A stretch of 64,000 nt of DNA. Source: Euborellia annulipes (Eukaryota > Arthropoda > Insecta > Dermaptera > Anisolabididae). The notes beneath the pieces are model-generated. The model was not told where the DNA came from, ran no database searches, and was given only the letters and a program-made list of their open reading frames with translations. The translations under genes were made by a program, and so were the position numbers. Positions 44,308-55,413 of this stretch are shown piece after piece (positions within the stretch are counted from its first letter, which is position 1; each line of letters starts with the position of its first letter). Location of the stretch: positions 1 to 64,000 of the forward strand of contig JAKCPI010000879.1 in assembly GCA_023213315.1 (NCBI GenBank), written 5' to 3'.

Positions 44308-46005
44308 ATGACCTCCTGAATCCAAATATGACCTCCGTTTTCCCCCAGCACGTACCGTTTTCGGGGGGAGAGCCCCCTACTTATTTCCACCCCTTTTCGT
44401 TAATCTTAGGGCCATGAATCAAATTTGGAGGGATGAAAAGGAACATTTTAGCCTTAATATTTCTTCTGAAGGTCTATAGAAGTGAAAAGTTCAAAAAACA
44501 TGAACATTTGAATCCAAGAGGGGATGTGGGGGAGGATTTTGTCCCTTAAAATACAAAAAAATCATTAAAAATGATCGATTTTTTCTGTTTTTTCGCAGTC
44601 TTTCCACTGTTTTTCTACATATTCCAGCTAACAGACCTTCCTCAACCTTCTTTAAACATCTCTCAACAAAAAAAAGTATATAGGATAAAGCGGGTGGGGT
44701 GTGAGAGATTCCGAAGCCCTCGCAAGGAGATGTAAGATTTACATCTCCAACGCTGCACAGTTGGTCAAATTCGCGAATATTGAAGAACAAAAAAGAATGT
44801 GTATATATAATTTGAAATTTGCAAAGATCATCAACCAAAAAAAAAAGATAATTATAATCGCATATTTGCGAATTCGACAGACTGTGCAGCGTGGAGCTGT
44901 TAAGATTCCAAATCCTGAGGGCTTCGGAATCGCTCACGCTTCACCCGCTTTATCCTATATATTTTATATTTGTTGAGGGATGTTTAAAGAAGGGTGAGGG
45001 AGGTCTGTTAGCTGGAATATGTAGAAAAACACTGAAAAAACTGCGAAAAAAACAGAAAAAATCTGGTGTGACTGGCGCACAGCACACAACTTTCTCTTAC
45101 CTTCGGTAATCGAAAGTTGTGTTCTGTGCTTGTCACACCAGATTTTTTGTGTCGACCTGTATTTAGTTTCCGACAGTAGGGTTCAATTGAATTCAAGATG
45201 TAAAATTTATAAGTATGGCAAAATGTTTATATTTTGTTACCATGGCAACCATTTCTCCTATCTTTTCTATGGAGAACAAGAGTAAAGTGGTCTTCAGAAG
45301 ATTTCAATCACAAAATGAGAATATACATTTTAAAGAGCAACTAAAAAATAATTGATTTTTGAATTAAAAAAAAAATCGTTGGAGCAAATTTAGAGAAAAT
45401 CGAAAAAAAAACTGAAAAAGTGCATCAGTAAAGTACTAGTACTTTTTGGTCGATTTGGTTCAAAAGCTTCGTGTCACGTCCCATGGGGGTGCCGAACTTA
45501 AATATAAAATTTCAACTTCCTAGCTCTTTTCGTTCTTGAGATATTTTGTTCACACACACACACACACACAGACACACAGACAGACAGACCATGTCGCGAA
45601 AACCACTTTTTTGGATTCAGGGGGCCTCAAAACGTGAAGATCCATCAAAATCTCGACATCGAATTTTTGACATGAATCCAATACTTTCTCTCTATATATA
45701 TATTACATATATACATAGGTAAGAGAAAGTAAAAATAGATCATTTTTATTGATTTTTTTGCATTTTAAGGGACAAAATCCTCCCCCACATCCCCCCTTGC
45801 ATCCAAATGTTCATGTTTTTGAACTTTTCACCTCTCTAGACCTTCTGAAGAAATATTAAGGCTAAAATATTCTTTTTCATCTCTTCAAATTTAATTCATG
45901 GCCCTATAATTAACGAAAAGGGGTGGAAATAAGTAGGGGGCTCCCCCCCCGAAAACGGTACGTGGTGGGGGAAAACGGAGGTCATATTTGGATTCAGGAG
46001 ATCAT
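44308..46005. mobile_element. Foldback element with long inverted arms, hosting family A
   Basis: The ends GACCTCCTGAATCCAAATAT and their complement are inverted. The similarity continues about 280 bp inward (CACGTACCGTTTTCGGGG, GGATTTTGTCCCTTAAAAT). An inner palindrome near 44700-44960 contains GATTCCGAAGCCCTCGCAAG and its near-complement. A second copy is at 52361-53110. Family A sits at 45062-45730. Confidence 0.75.
45062..45730 (-). mobile_element. Family A element, complete, with known empty site
   Basis: A 669-bp copy from TCTGGTGTGAC to GGTAAGAGAAAGT, inserted between CAGAAAAAA and AAAAATAGATCATTTTT. The sister element at 52.8 kb reads CAGAAAAAATCGATTATTTT without it. Hence insertion into an A-run, with five or six A on each side. 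Confidence 0.9.
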
Positions 46006-46481
46006 CTTACTAAAGAATCTGAAGGAATTATCTCGGGGCTTTTTTTCTTGTTGAGTAGTGTATTCAATCATCTTTAATATTGTTATTAATATTGATACTA
46101 CATTCTTATGTAAGAACTAAGATATTAATAAGCTTATTCATCAAATAAAAATTTCAAATATAATAAAGCTTATTTTTCTATTTCTCTTCTTTTCTATGAT
46201 TATTTATTTATTATTCATTATCCAATCTTTGCGTTCGATCGAAACTTTCAAGTACGTTTTCAATTGATGTTTTCTTTTTTTTTTTGTTTTTAAATTATGG
46301 ATTTGAGTTTTTTTTTTTAAGTTTTATTTTTATAATACGGTCTTCTTATTACAAGCGAAAAACTATAGAAAAAGAATTGGGAATTTAACTCACCACCAGT
46401 GAGGTAATTTCAAACTTTTTTTTCTAGCTTTACCGAAAATTTACTTACAATCTAGACAAAAATTTTAATATATCTATTGTG
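46006..46481. other. No gene seen
   Basis: AT-rich DNA with no recognised element. Confidence 0.4.
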
Positions 46482-47030
46482 GGTCCAGGCATTTCTATTT
46501 AAGCCATTTGGTATTCAAATGGCTTAAATAAAATCATTGGACTGCCTGAGGTCCGAACCCGCGACTTTTGGTATACGAGGTTAGCACGCTAACCCCTACA
46601 CCAAGCCCCGAGAGGAAAAAAAAATTACTATTATTGCTATTCCAATCCAGTGCCTGCTTGAGGATTTGCTTACATTCATAGAATACACAACTGCAAAGAA
46701 TACATAAATATTTCCTATGGGAGAAATCGTAACTTTAGGAGTTTTTTTTTTTTTAATTTTTTTTTTAAAAACATATACACTTCTTCCTCATTCACACTCA
46801 CACTACACACACATTCACACAGTCTTTTCGGCAACTTAGGCCATTTAAGACTTTAGATGATAACCGTAAAAGTTGTAATGAGGGATTGGGGGTTCAGGCA
46901 TTTCTATTTAAACCATCTGATATCCAAATGGCTTAAATAAAATCATCAGACTGCTTGGGGTCCGAACCCGCGACGTACGGTATAGAAGGCAGGCACGCTA
47001 CCAACTACACCAAGCCCGAGAGCTAAGCAT
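46482..47030 (-). mobile_element. Two tRNA-derived SINEs around a Helitron fragment
   Basis: SINE copies at 46482-46616 and 46755-47030 (B box complement GGGTCCGAACCC in both; A-box complement CACCAAGCCC). The second has the full tail. Between them, 46627-46741 matches the Helitron interior (CAGTGCCTGCTTGAGGATTTG, TTTCCTATGGGAGAAATCG). Confidence 0.7.
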
Positions 47031-47171
47031 TACTTTATTATCATTATATAATATAAAAAAAATCTTTATTTATGTTGAAAAATAAGACTTATGACTGTTT
47101 TTTTTTTATTTCTGAATAAACAGGAAAGTAGCCAGCAAAATAAATTAAAAAAATATATATTTAATTTTTTC

Positions 47172-47198
47172 GACGTTTTGGCACTGCCTTTCTTCAAG
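47172..47198 (-). ncRNA. Degenerate hammerhead-like motif
   Basis: Minus strand: CTTGAAGA, stem II GGCA/TGCC, AAAA in place of GAAA, CGTC. Predicted inactive. Confidence 0.35.
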
Positions 47199-47379
47199 AC
47201 AATTAATAAATGTGCTGAGTATTAAGTCTTAATTATCTTGGTCAAATCGTCGAAAATTAAATAATTATTTAGCGGTTGAGTGTTGAGTGTTTACACGTGC
47301 TGAATATTAAAAAAAAACTGTGTTTGATAGAAAGAAATAAAAAAAAAAATAAATGTGCAATGATAGCGTGTGTATTTGT

Positions 47380-47690
47380 TTCTGCGAGACGCACGTGGGT
47401 ATGTCGCGAATATGAAGACCGAAACACTTCCGGGTGGCTACGATGCTGATTGATTGATGTGTACGCGAAGACACCCAACGGCCAACTGACCGACTGTCAG
47501 TCGAGAGAGACGGATTGTCTACCCGAAGACGGACGGCGGCGCGGCGCCGTGCTGTCCTGTCGTTATGACGACCACCGGCCACCGATACCAAATACTCAGA
47601 CCACGTGTCTACCTACCTACCAACCTACCAGCAACCTACCTACCCAAGTTAATTATAGACAAATTTCAAACAGCCTGGCGCCATGACCTT
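47380..47690. promoter_or_regulatory. GC-rich island with two CACGTG E-boxes
   Basis: Composition shifts sharply to GC/CpG (GACGGCGGCGCGGCGCCGTG near 47530). Perfect E-boxes CACGTG lie near 47391 and 47602. A CCTA-repeat lies at 47607-47645. Overlapping frames on both strands show no known domain. It could be a promoter or 5'UTR exon of a host gene. Confidence 0.35.
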
Positions 47691-47875
47691 GTACACGAAA
47701 TATTACATGAACTTAAGAAAATAAAAGTAAAAATTGGTTAAACTTTTTATTTAAAATAGTTTTTTTTTTTTAATAGAAAAAATATCACTTGCATGCATGG
47801 AGAGAGTAGTAGTAGTAGTAGTCGGAGTAAGTAAATATTAAATTAAAATACAACTCTCTTATCCCTTAAGAAAAT
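47691..47875. other. AT-rich, short GTA microsatellite
   Basis: (AGT)n at 47808-47821 then GGAGTAAGTAAAT, which resembles a splice donor. No coding frame supports it. Confidence 0.3.
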
Positions 47876-47960
47876 TCTATATATACAATGGCGGAGTGTC
47901 CGTCTGTCTGTCTGTCTTTGTCCAATCCGAGTCCCATCCACGATTTCATTTGATTATTTT
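47876..47960 (+). mobile_element. Helitron 5' end
   Basis: TCTATATATACAATGG then GAGTGTCCGTCTGTCTGTC and TCCAATCCGAG, typical of arthropod Helitron 5' termini. The 3' end is not identified. Confidence 0.6.
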
Positions 47961-48076
47961 AATTAATTAGCATTATATCAGGAGGATTGGCTGAATATAT
48001 ATTGAGTATTGAGGATATCCAAGGCAGCCAAAAGCAATAAAGAAAATTATATTTATCTTTAGCTTTATTTCATATG

Positions 48077-48120
48077 TTTGTCGACGTTTCGGCCGATATT
48101 CCGGCCTACATCAGGACAAA
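48077..48120 (-). ncRNA. Hammerhead-ribozyme-like motif, strong stems
   Basis: Minus strand: stem I TTTGTC with GACAAA (six perfect pairs), core CTGATG then TA, stem II GGCCG/CGGCC (five perfect pairs), GAAA, CGTC. The distance from CTGANG to stem II is the same eight-base block as in the other copies, with U-A instead of A-U. AATAAA follows on this strand. Confidence 0.7.
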
Positions 48121-48282
48121 TGCTGTTTGCCTCGAAATCATAGAGGCTCTTGGCAACTCCTGACAATGAGTTTGAGCGAACATTCGTCGGATGTCATGAC
48201 TTCTGGTTCAATAGTTCTATATTCACTACAAAATTACTTAAATTGTGATAGTCTACTATTTAAAAAAAAAAAATGTGGAATG

Positions 48283-48638
48283 TGTGTGTTTTTGAATTTA
48301 ACAAAAAAATCGTTGAAGCGAATTTAGAGAAAATCGAAAAAAACTGAAAAAGTGCATTAGTAAAGTACTAGTACTCTTTGGTCGATTTTGTTCAAAAGCT
48401 TCGTGTCACGTCCCATGGAGACCCCGCCTAACTTAAATATAAAATTTCAACCTCCTAGCTCTTTTCATTCTTGAGATATTTTGTTCACAGACAGACAGAT
48501 GATGCGAAAACCACTTTTTTGGATGTCAGTGGACCTCAAAACGTGTATATCCATCAAAATGTCGACATCGAATTTTTGACATGAATCCAATACTTTCTCT
48601 CTCTATATATTAACATATATATAGAGGTAAGAGAAAGT
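48283..48638 (-). mobile_element. Family A element, 3' half
   Basis: Minus-strand copy from the TTTAACAAAAAAATCGTTG region to GGTAAGAGAAAGT. The hairpin half is missing here, but a separate hairpin lies at 48810-48880 (+). Confidence 0.75.
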
Positions 48639-48809
48639 AAAAAAAAAAATATTCAAACGCCTTCATTCTAAAAAAGGCAACCAAACATACACGAAAGTGT
48701 TGAAAGCAACGATTCGTGAGAAAAATGACGAATACAAATTTTGTTTTTATATAAAAGTAAGCAAACTCTCCGAATGTTAAGGGGGTGTAGGAGCGTACTT
48801 TAAAAAAAT

Positions 48810-48880
48810 CTGGTGTGACAAGCACAGAACACAACCGAGGGTAAGAGAAAGTTGTGTGCTGTGCGACCATCACACCATAT
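48810..48880 (+). mobile_element. Family A terminal hairpin alone
   Basis: TCTGGTGTGACAAGCACAG ... GGTAAGAGAAAGTTGTGTG ... ATCACACCA, without the body. Confidence 0.7.
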
Positions 48881-49467
48881 TTTTTTTAATTTCCAATTGA
48901 AAATTATTTTTTTCTAATTGAAATAATTTGGCACGATGCCAATTATCTATTAGTATAGTATCCCGTCCCCCACCCCTTCTCTCCCCCCACTCTCTGCCAC
49001 GCCATTGGCTATCAATTCTCATAGGGCAGCTGGAATTCGAGTCTACACGCTAAGTCAATGAGAAATCTATCCTTTATATTTAATAGCAAATTCAAAGAGG
49101 CTTCAGTAGAGTGGGGGCAGTGATAGAGGAAGCACCTTCCGTGTTAATTGTGCCAACCCTCATTTGAAACATGGCGACGCCTCGAGCGGACGCGTCACTC
49201 CGGGCTGCCGTGAAAAATTCGCGTTGCTTCTAAACTTGAAGGACTTTTAAGGTAAATTTCATCTCTCCACGTTCATTAATACTTGGTTTATTATTTGAAA
49301 TATAAATGCCACCAGAAAATAATTATTATTTATATATAAACGTAGTTGGGACTCTATAAAAATGTATTCATAGGAGATAGTGTGCGAATATAACTAAATA
49401 TATCTAAGTTTGTTTCTATTTGATAAGTGCATTTATTTTTTTAATTTAATAAAATAAATAAATAAAA
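48881..49467 (+). other. Non-coding, with a small GC-rich patch
   Basis: The GC-rich segment 49168-49240 contains a 20-codon ATG frame (ATGGCGACGCCTCGAGCG) and is followed by AAGGTAAATT near 49249, a donor-like sequence. It might be a 5' exon; support is weak. Confidence 0.3.
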
Positions 49468-50090
49468 CTAGCCGCGTCGCCCGCCTTCGGCCCTTCTTCG
49501 GACCCTCGCCTTTTCTTCTTAATTGGACCCTGTTATGCAATGGTGTGTCAAAGACCATAAAATTCAAAATTGAGTTAAGCACGGAATATTGTTTACAATA
49601 TGCTTTAATTAATAGTATTTTTTATGAAATATGTCCTATATTTAATGTTACTTGCACAATTGACTAGAAAAATTATATATAATCCAATGTAAACAAAAAA
49701 CTTTAATGTTGATTTTCTCAAAACTCGATGTTTGGTCTTTGACACACCATTGCATAATAGGGTCCAATTATGAAAAGAAAATGATTAATACTACTATTCC
49801 AAACCAGTGCCTGCTTGAGGATTTGTTTACATTCATGGAATACACAAATGAAAAGAATACTTAAATATTTCTCTATACATTTCCTATGGGAGAAATCGTA
49901 ACTTTAAAAATTAATAACTCAAAAAGTTATGGGAATTTCGGGATAAAAATAATTTTCCTGTAATCCCGAGAAGGTCCTCTTTATGCATAAAAAATTTTAT
50001 TTCAAAATTCCAACGAGAAGTTGCCTAAATAGAGCGTGACAGACAGACAGACAGACAGACAGACGGACATTAGTGAATTATATATATAGA
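49468..50090 (-). mobile_element. Helitron (non-autonomous), with nested MITE
   Basis: Minus strand: 5' TCTATATATATAATTCAC (from 50090) to 3' CTAG (49468-49471), with A and T at the target. Same backbone as 31654-34106. GTCTGTC microsatellite near the 5' end, GC-rich 3' end. A 243-bp MITE interrupts it. Confidence 0.8.
49524..49766. mobile_element. Short MITE with TGGACCCTGTTA ends, inside the Helitron
   Basis: Ends TGGACCCTGTTATGCAATGG and their complement. The uninterrupted Helitron reads TTCTTAATTATGAAAAG; here AT (49522-49523 and 49767-49768) is duplicated. A 2-bp TSD is implied. Confidence 0.8.
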
Positions 50091-50640
50091 TATTTAAAGA
50101 CCAATAATCAAATAGACTAATTGATTTGGCTCTCTCTGCTTGACTCTCTTGCAAGGGTCCGTATGCAAGTCAGGACAAGTTTGTTAGATAGGTATAGCTT
50201 AGCATATGGATTACAAACCTTAGTATAGTCTAATCCACTAAAGCATTGGAAATTTTATTTTTCATTCAATTGGGTGACTTGTTTCTCGTATTTTTTTTTT
50301 TTTATTTAAACTTTTTTTTTTTTTTTATTTATTTTAAAGGCCATCACCTTTACAGTACAAGACCTTACAAATATTATATTATACATTTTTTATATTAAAA
50401 AATAGATAAATAAAAATCAAAAAATATTTTTTCTTCTCATGTTATATTTTTATTTTTTAAAATTGTTTCCACAATCAAATCTATGTTGCTTTCTTTTAAA
50501 ATATCCATATTTACAGGGATTTCGCTACTTATTATATTTGTTAGTATCAAATTAACTAAATACTTCAACCCTTTAACATCTGGAGTTTTAGTATTTTCGT
50601 TTACAGTATTTTTACTATATATAGGATTATTTAAACTTAA
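50091..50640. other. No gene seen
   Basis: AT-rich with T-runs at about 50291-50340. No element recognised. Confidence 0.4.
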
Positions 50641-50885
50641 CTAGCTACGACGCCCGTCTTCGGTGGTCACCTATTCAGGCAAATTTCGACCTCCTGGATA
50701 CCCTTAGTTAGATATTTACTTCCGTTTTTTATTAGAGAGGGGGCTAATCAATTCATTTATATGCAGTGGCGGATGACATCCAATTCAAGGCCTTGCAACT
50801 CAACCATAGATTAAATTATTTTTTATAAGATCTAAATAAAATTCAAAATATACTATACTAGCTGCGTTGACTGCTTTCGGTGGCT
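50641..50885 (-). mobile_element. Two Helitron 3' ends
   Basis: CTAGCTACGACGCCCGTCTTCGG at 50641 and CTAGCTGCGTTGACTGCTTTCGG at 50868, both resembling the minus-strand Helitron 3' terminus at 49468. Bodies are not delimited. Confidence 0.5.
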
Positions 50886-50887
50886 GA

Positions 50888-51372
50888 TATCAACTTTTTC
50901 TTATCTTCGGTAATCGGAAGTTGTGTTATGTGCTTATCACGCCAGATTTTTGTGCCGACATATATTTAGTTTCCTCCTATATTTTTCAGATGTAAACAGA
51001 TGGGAAAATATTTATATTTTATTACCATGGCAACCATTTCTCCTATCTTTCCTATGAAGTACAAGGGTAAAGTGTGCTTCAAAAGATTTCAATGGCAAAA
51101 TGAAAATATACATTTTAAAGAGCAACTGAAAAAATAATTGATTTTTGAATTTTAAACAAAATCGTTGGAGTGAATTTTGAGAAAATCGAAAAAAAAAAAA
51201 CTGAAATACTACATCAGTAAAGTACTAGTACTTTTTGGCTGATTTTGATTAAAAGCTTATTTTCACGCTCCCGGGGAGTGTTTAACTTATATATAAAATT
51301 TAAACCTCCTAGCTCTTTTCGTTCTTGAGATACTTTGTTCACAGACACACAGACAGACAGACAGTCCTCTTC
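50888..51372 (-). mobile_element. Family A element, partial
   Basis: Starts inside the hairpin (TCTTCGGTAATCGGAAGTTG) and runs on the minus strand to the ACAGACAGACAGACAG site. The ACTTTCTC end is missing. Confidence 0.8.
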
Positions 51373-51979
51373 TCGGAACAAACATACATAATTTTTACCT
51401 CCTGAATTCCCTTATATGCCCAAAGTTAAATTAGGGCGTTGATTCGAAAACACACACAGGAATCGCTAAAGACTATCGTTAGTAGAAATAATAGAAAGAT
51501 AAAATTTATAAATTATTTTGTATTAAAAATAAAATACAAAAAATTAATTGTCTAGCTTGATTAGGAAGGTGTCCTTCTACTTGTTGGTTCTATAATAGAG
51601 TAGAAAAAAACAAATCCACCTACGAACGTTAGTTAATCAAATCAAACAAGTGGCAGAGAGATTATCAATTACTTTGTTTTTTTTTTTTAAACCTTAATAG
51701 GAAATTAATTATTCAAATCAGATAAAATATTACAAAGAATTGCCAAAATGGTATTTAAAAACAAAGATATAAAAATAGCACCTGAAGGACATTTAAAGGA
51801 TACGAAAGAGAGAGAACCAAGTCGGGTTTCCAGTTTGGTTCTTTTTTTTTTTACCAACTGCATCCTAAAGACTTAAAAAAAAAAAAACATTTTTAAAAGG
51901 AAACTTTTTAAACTCTTTATTTTCAGTTTTTATTTATTTTAATATGAGCATGGGTAGCCATGGCGAAAAAATAAAAGTC
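51373..51979. other. No gene seen
   Basis: AT-rich, unrecognised. Confidence 0.4.
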
Positions 51980-52012
51980 AACGTTTCGGGAGTTGATCTC
52001 CCTCTTCATCAG
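51980..52012 (-). ncRNA. Hammerhead-ribozyme-like motif
   Basis: Minus strand: CTGATGA, AGA, stem II GGGAG/CTCCC, GAAA, CGTT. Two more linker bases than the other copies and a weak stem I. Confidence 0.5.
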
Positions 52013-52360
52013 GATCTACAATTTTATGTATTGTTTACACAAGTGTTACAAAATTAAAATAGTCAAGATGCATATAAAATTGGTGTTAAATTAGGCCATA
52101 ATGGCTGATGAAAGCAGGCTGAAAGGGAAGTCAGGCCACCCGCGCTACACGCGTTCTGATTTGTCAGGGAAGGGAGTGAGGGGTTGGATGGGTGACCAGC
52201 CTGTACTGTATGGGGTCGTATACGTAAATTATGAATTGTAAAATAATGTAGCACAAATGTATTTTGTGAACTATTAATTATATGTTTATTTATTTATGTA
52301 ACAATTGTAACAATAGCATTTTGTCCCAACAATAGCGTAAACAATTAGCGTATATTAAAG

Positions 52361-53110
52361 AGTTTTTCTACATATTCCAGCTAACAGACCCACCTCACCT
52401 TTCCTTAAACATCCCTCAACAAAAATAAAATATATAGGATAAAGCGGGTGAAGCGTGAGCGATTCCGAAGCCCTCGCAAGGAGAAGGAAGCTTCACAGCT
52501 CCACGCTGCACAGTCGGTCGAATTCGCAAATATGCGGTTATAACTATCTTTTTTTTTGGCGGATCTTTGCAAATTTTAAATTATATATATACATTCTTTT
52601 ATGTTCTTCAGTATTCGCGAATTTGACCAACTGGACAGCGTTGGAGATGTGAATCTTACATCTTCTTGCGAAAACTTCGGAATCGCTCACACCTGACTCG
52701 CTTTATCAAAAATAATTTTTTTTTTTTGTCGAGGGATGTTTAAAGAAGGTTGAGGAAGGTCTATTAGCTGGAATATTTAGAAAAGCAATGAAAAAACTGC
52801 AAAAAAAAAACAGAAAAAATCGATTATTTTTAATGATTTTTTTGCAATTTAAGCGGCAAAATCCTCCCCCACACCCCCCTTGGATTCAAATGTTCGTGTT
52901 TTTGAACTTTTAACCTCTATAGACTTTCAGAATAAATATTAAGACTAAAATATTCCTTTACATCCCTCCAAATTTAATTCATGGCCCTAAAATTATCAAA
53001 AAGGGGTTGAAATAAGGGGGCTGTCCGTTTATAATAATCCGTTAATATCCGTTTTCCCCCAGCACGTACCGTTTTCGGGGAAAACGGATATTTGGATTCA
53101 GGAGGTCATT
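52361..53110. mobile_element. Foldback element, second copy without family A
   Basis: Matches 44.6-46.0 kb (CGAAGCCCTCGCAAGGAGA, GGATTTTTGTC-like blocks, CACGTACCGTTTTCGGGG) and ends GGATTCAGGAGGTCAT. The left outer 300 bp are missing. It supplies the empty site for the family A insertion at 45062-45730. Confidence 0.75.
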
Positions 53111-53528
53111 TTACTTAAGAATCTCGGGGCTCGAAAAGAATTTTCATTTTGCAGAGTAGTGTAACCAATAAAAAAAAAGTGCAGCGAAAATTGAATAAAA
53201 AGTGAACGTTACTCAAATTATTGCAATATATTTTTCACCTCACAATCTCAAAAATAATCTTTTCGCTTTAGTACAGTATTTATTTAATTGAAATCGACAT
53301 CTATTTTAAGCCTTTATTTAATAACATTGAAAAAGAGTAAAGTTAAAAAAGAAAAAAAAATCAATCAGAAGTTTTAATTATTCCACCCCTCATATTTATT
53401 TTTAATGCCCTTGAATCAATCAAGTGCATTTTCAAGGCCTATTTGTAGAGGGGGGGGGGGGGAGTTATTTTCTAGCCATGCAACTTGCGTGCCAATAAGA
53501 AAATTGATCGTCCAATTTGAAAACTTCA

Positions 53529-54536
53529 CTGTAAAAAAAATTTCGATGATTTTACAAATTTTTTGTTGTAAGCAAATTTCAAGACCAATAGATACTAAAT
53601 TTACTATACAGTTGAATGATATTTTTACAAAACTCTTTGCAAAAATCGTTTACAAATGTGTGGTAATTTTACTAATATTTAGCAATTTTCGAGTCCAAAT
53701 GTCTGGTAATTTTACCAATATTTAGCAATTTTCGAGTCCAAATTTGGTAATTTTACAAATATTTAGCAATTTTACAATCCAAATGTTTGTAATTTTACTA
53801 ATATTTAGAAAAAGAAAAAAAAATTTACGACTGGACCCATCATAGGTTATTGACCTTTAGGGGACGTCTCTACCTGAATGGAGTGAAATAAATATTTTTA
53901 TTTAATGAAAAATTCCTCCAGGATTTGAACACTGACCTTTTTTGTAGAAGTCTTGCTGCCTAGTCCATTTGACCATCGAATCACCTGTTAACTAATGATC
54001 TATCTCTGCTATTTGGCATTCAAGTATGACCTCATTGTCAACTATTTTTACTAAATAATAAAATAAAAAATAAACTTAAAGTTATCATAATATTATTATT
54101 TTTTGTATTATTATAACTTAAATAAATCCTTATAGTGCCAAAAATGTCTTTATTAAGAAAGCTAAAAAGCAGTCGAAACAAAGTCGGCCATGTTGACCGT
54201 CTCAGAGAGCCTTAAAAGGAAAATTACAATACCCTTGTATTGTAAAATTAGAAACCTTTTTGTAAAATTACAAACCCTTTTCTAAAATTACAAACCGTGT
54301 TCTAAAATTACAATGCCGTTGTATTGTAAAATTAGAAATCATATGGTAAAATTACAATATTTACTCTAATTTTCCAAGAGAATTGTAATTTTAAAATGTT
54401 TTTTGGTTGTAAAAATTTTTTGAATGCATAGATTTGTAAATTTAGTAAACAAATGTATGGTAGTTATCATTTACAAGGAAAATTTGTAAATTTACTATAC
54501 TAAAACATACTAAAATTAAAATTTTTTTTTACAGTG
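53529..54536. mobile_element. TIR element with CACTGTAAAAAAAATT ends and internal TAAAATTACA repeats
   Basis: The terminal inverted repeat CACTGTAAAAAAAATT is at both ends. Left interior: about four units of GGTAATTTTACNAATATTTAGCAATTTT (53660-53810). Right interior: repeated TGTAAAATTACAAACC. About 1 kb with no ORF. A tRNA-like SINE (53880-53993) is nested in it. A target duplication is not clear. Dense subterminal repeats resemble transposase-binding arrays of DNA transposons. Confidence 0.65.
53880..53993 (-). mobile_element. tRNA-related SINE-like sequence
   Basis: Minus strand shows A-box-like TGGTCAAATGGACTAGG and B-box-like GTTCAAATCCTGG about 45 bp apart, as in a tRNA gene. It does not fold cleanly into a cloverleaf. 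Unlike the other SINE family here. Confidence 0.4.
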
Positions 54537-54773
54537 TTGTATTTATTTTATTCTAAATAAGGGATCGGGCGAGATGTTGTTCAGTTTAGATTTATTGATG
54601 ACTGACGAGCTCTTGACCAAAAATGGTGGGTGCAACTTGTGCTTTTAGACCCTCCCAAGGATAACCAGTTGCATGCATTTCTGCGTAACTAAATGCGATC
54701 TCTTAAATGAAGGAGACAACCGTCCGGCGGGATACAAATAACGCAATTCCCTTTCAAAATGTTTCGAATTTTT

Positions 54774-55413
54774 ACTTTCTCTTACCTCTATTTATATAGA
54801 GAGAGAAAGTATTGGTTTCATGTCAAAAATTCGATGTCGAGATTTTGATGGATATACACGTTTTGAGGTCCCCTGAATCCAAAAAAGTGGTTTTCGCGAC
54901 ATGGTCTGTCTTGTCTGTCTGTGAACAAAATATCTCAAGAACGAAAAGAGCTAGGAAGTTGAAATTTTATATTTATGTTAGGCACCCCCATGGGACGTGA
55001 CAAGAAGCTTTTGAACAAAATCGGACCAAAAGTACTAGTACTTTACTGATGCACTTTTTCGGTTTTTTTTCGATTTTCTCAAAATTCGCTCCAACGATTT
55101 TTTTTTTTAATTCAAAAATCAATTATTTTTTGGATTCTCTATAAAATGTATATTCTCATTTTGTCATTGAAATCTTGTGAAGACCACTTTACTCTTGTAC
55201 TCCATAGAAAAGACAGGAGAAATGGTTGCCATGGTTACAAAATATAAAGATTTTGCCATACTTATAAACGGTACATCTTGAAAATCGAATGTACCGTACT
55301 GTCGGAAACTAATTACATGTCGACACAAAAAATCTGGCGTGACAAGCACAGAACACAACTTTCGATTACCGAAGGTAAGAGAAAGTTGTGTGCTGTGCGC
55401 CAGTCACACCAGA
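54774..55413 (+). mobile_element. Family A element, complete
   Basis: A 640-bp copy from ACTTTCTCTTACC to GTCACACCAGA after a T-run and before T6. Landmarks include TGTCTGTCTGTGAACAAAAT, ACTAGTACTTTACTGATGCA and the full hairpin with GGTAAGAGAAAGT. Confidence 0.9.

Noticed and set aside
53660..53810. CRISPR-like regular repeats
   Set aside because: The units are AT-rich, imperfect, lack distinct spacers and lie within a eukaryotic TIR element.
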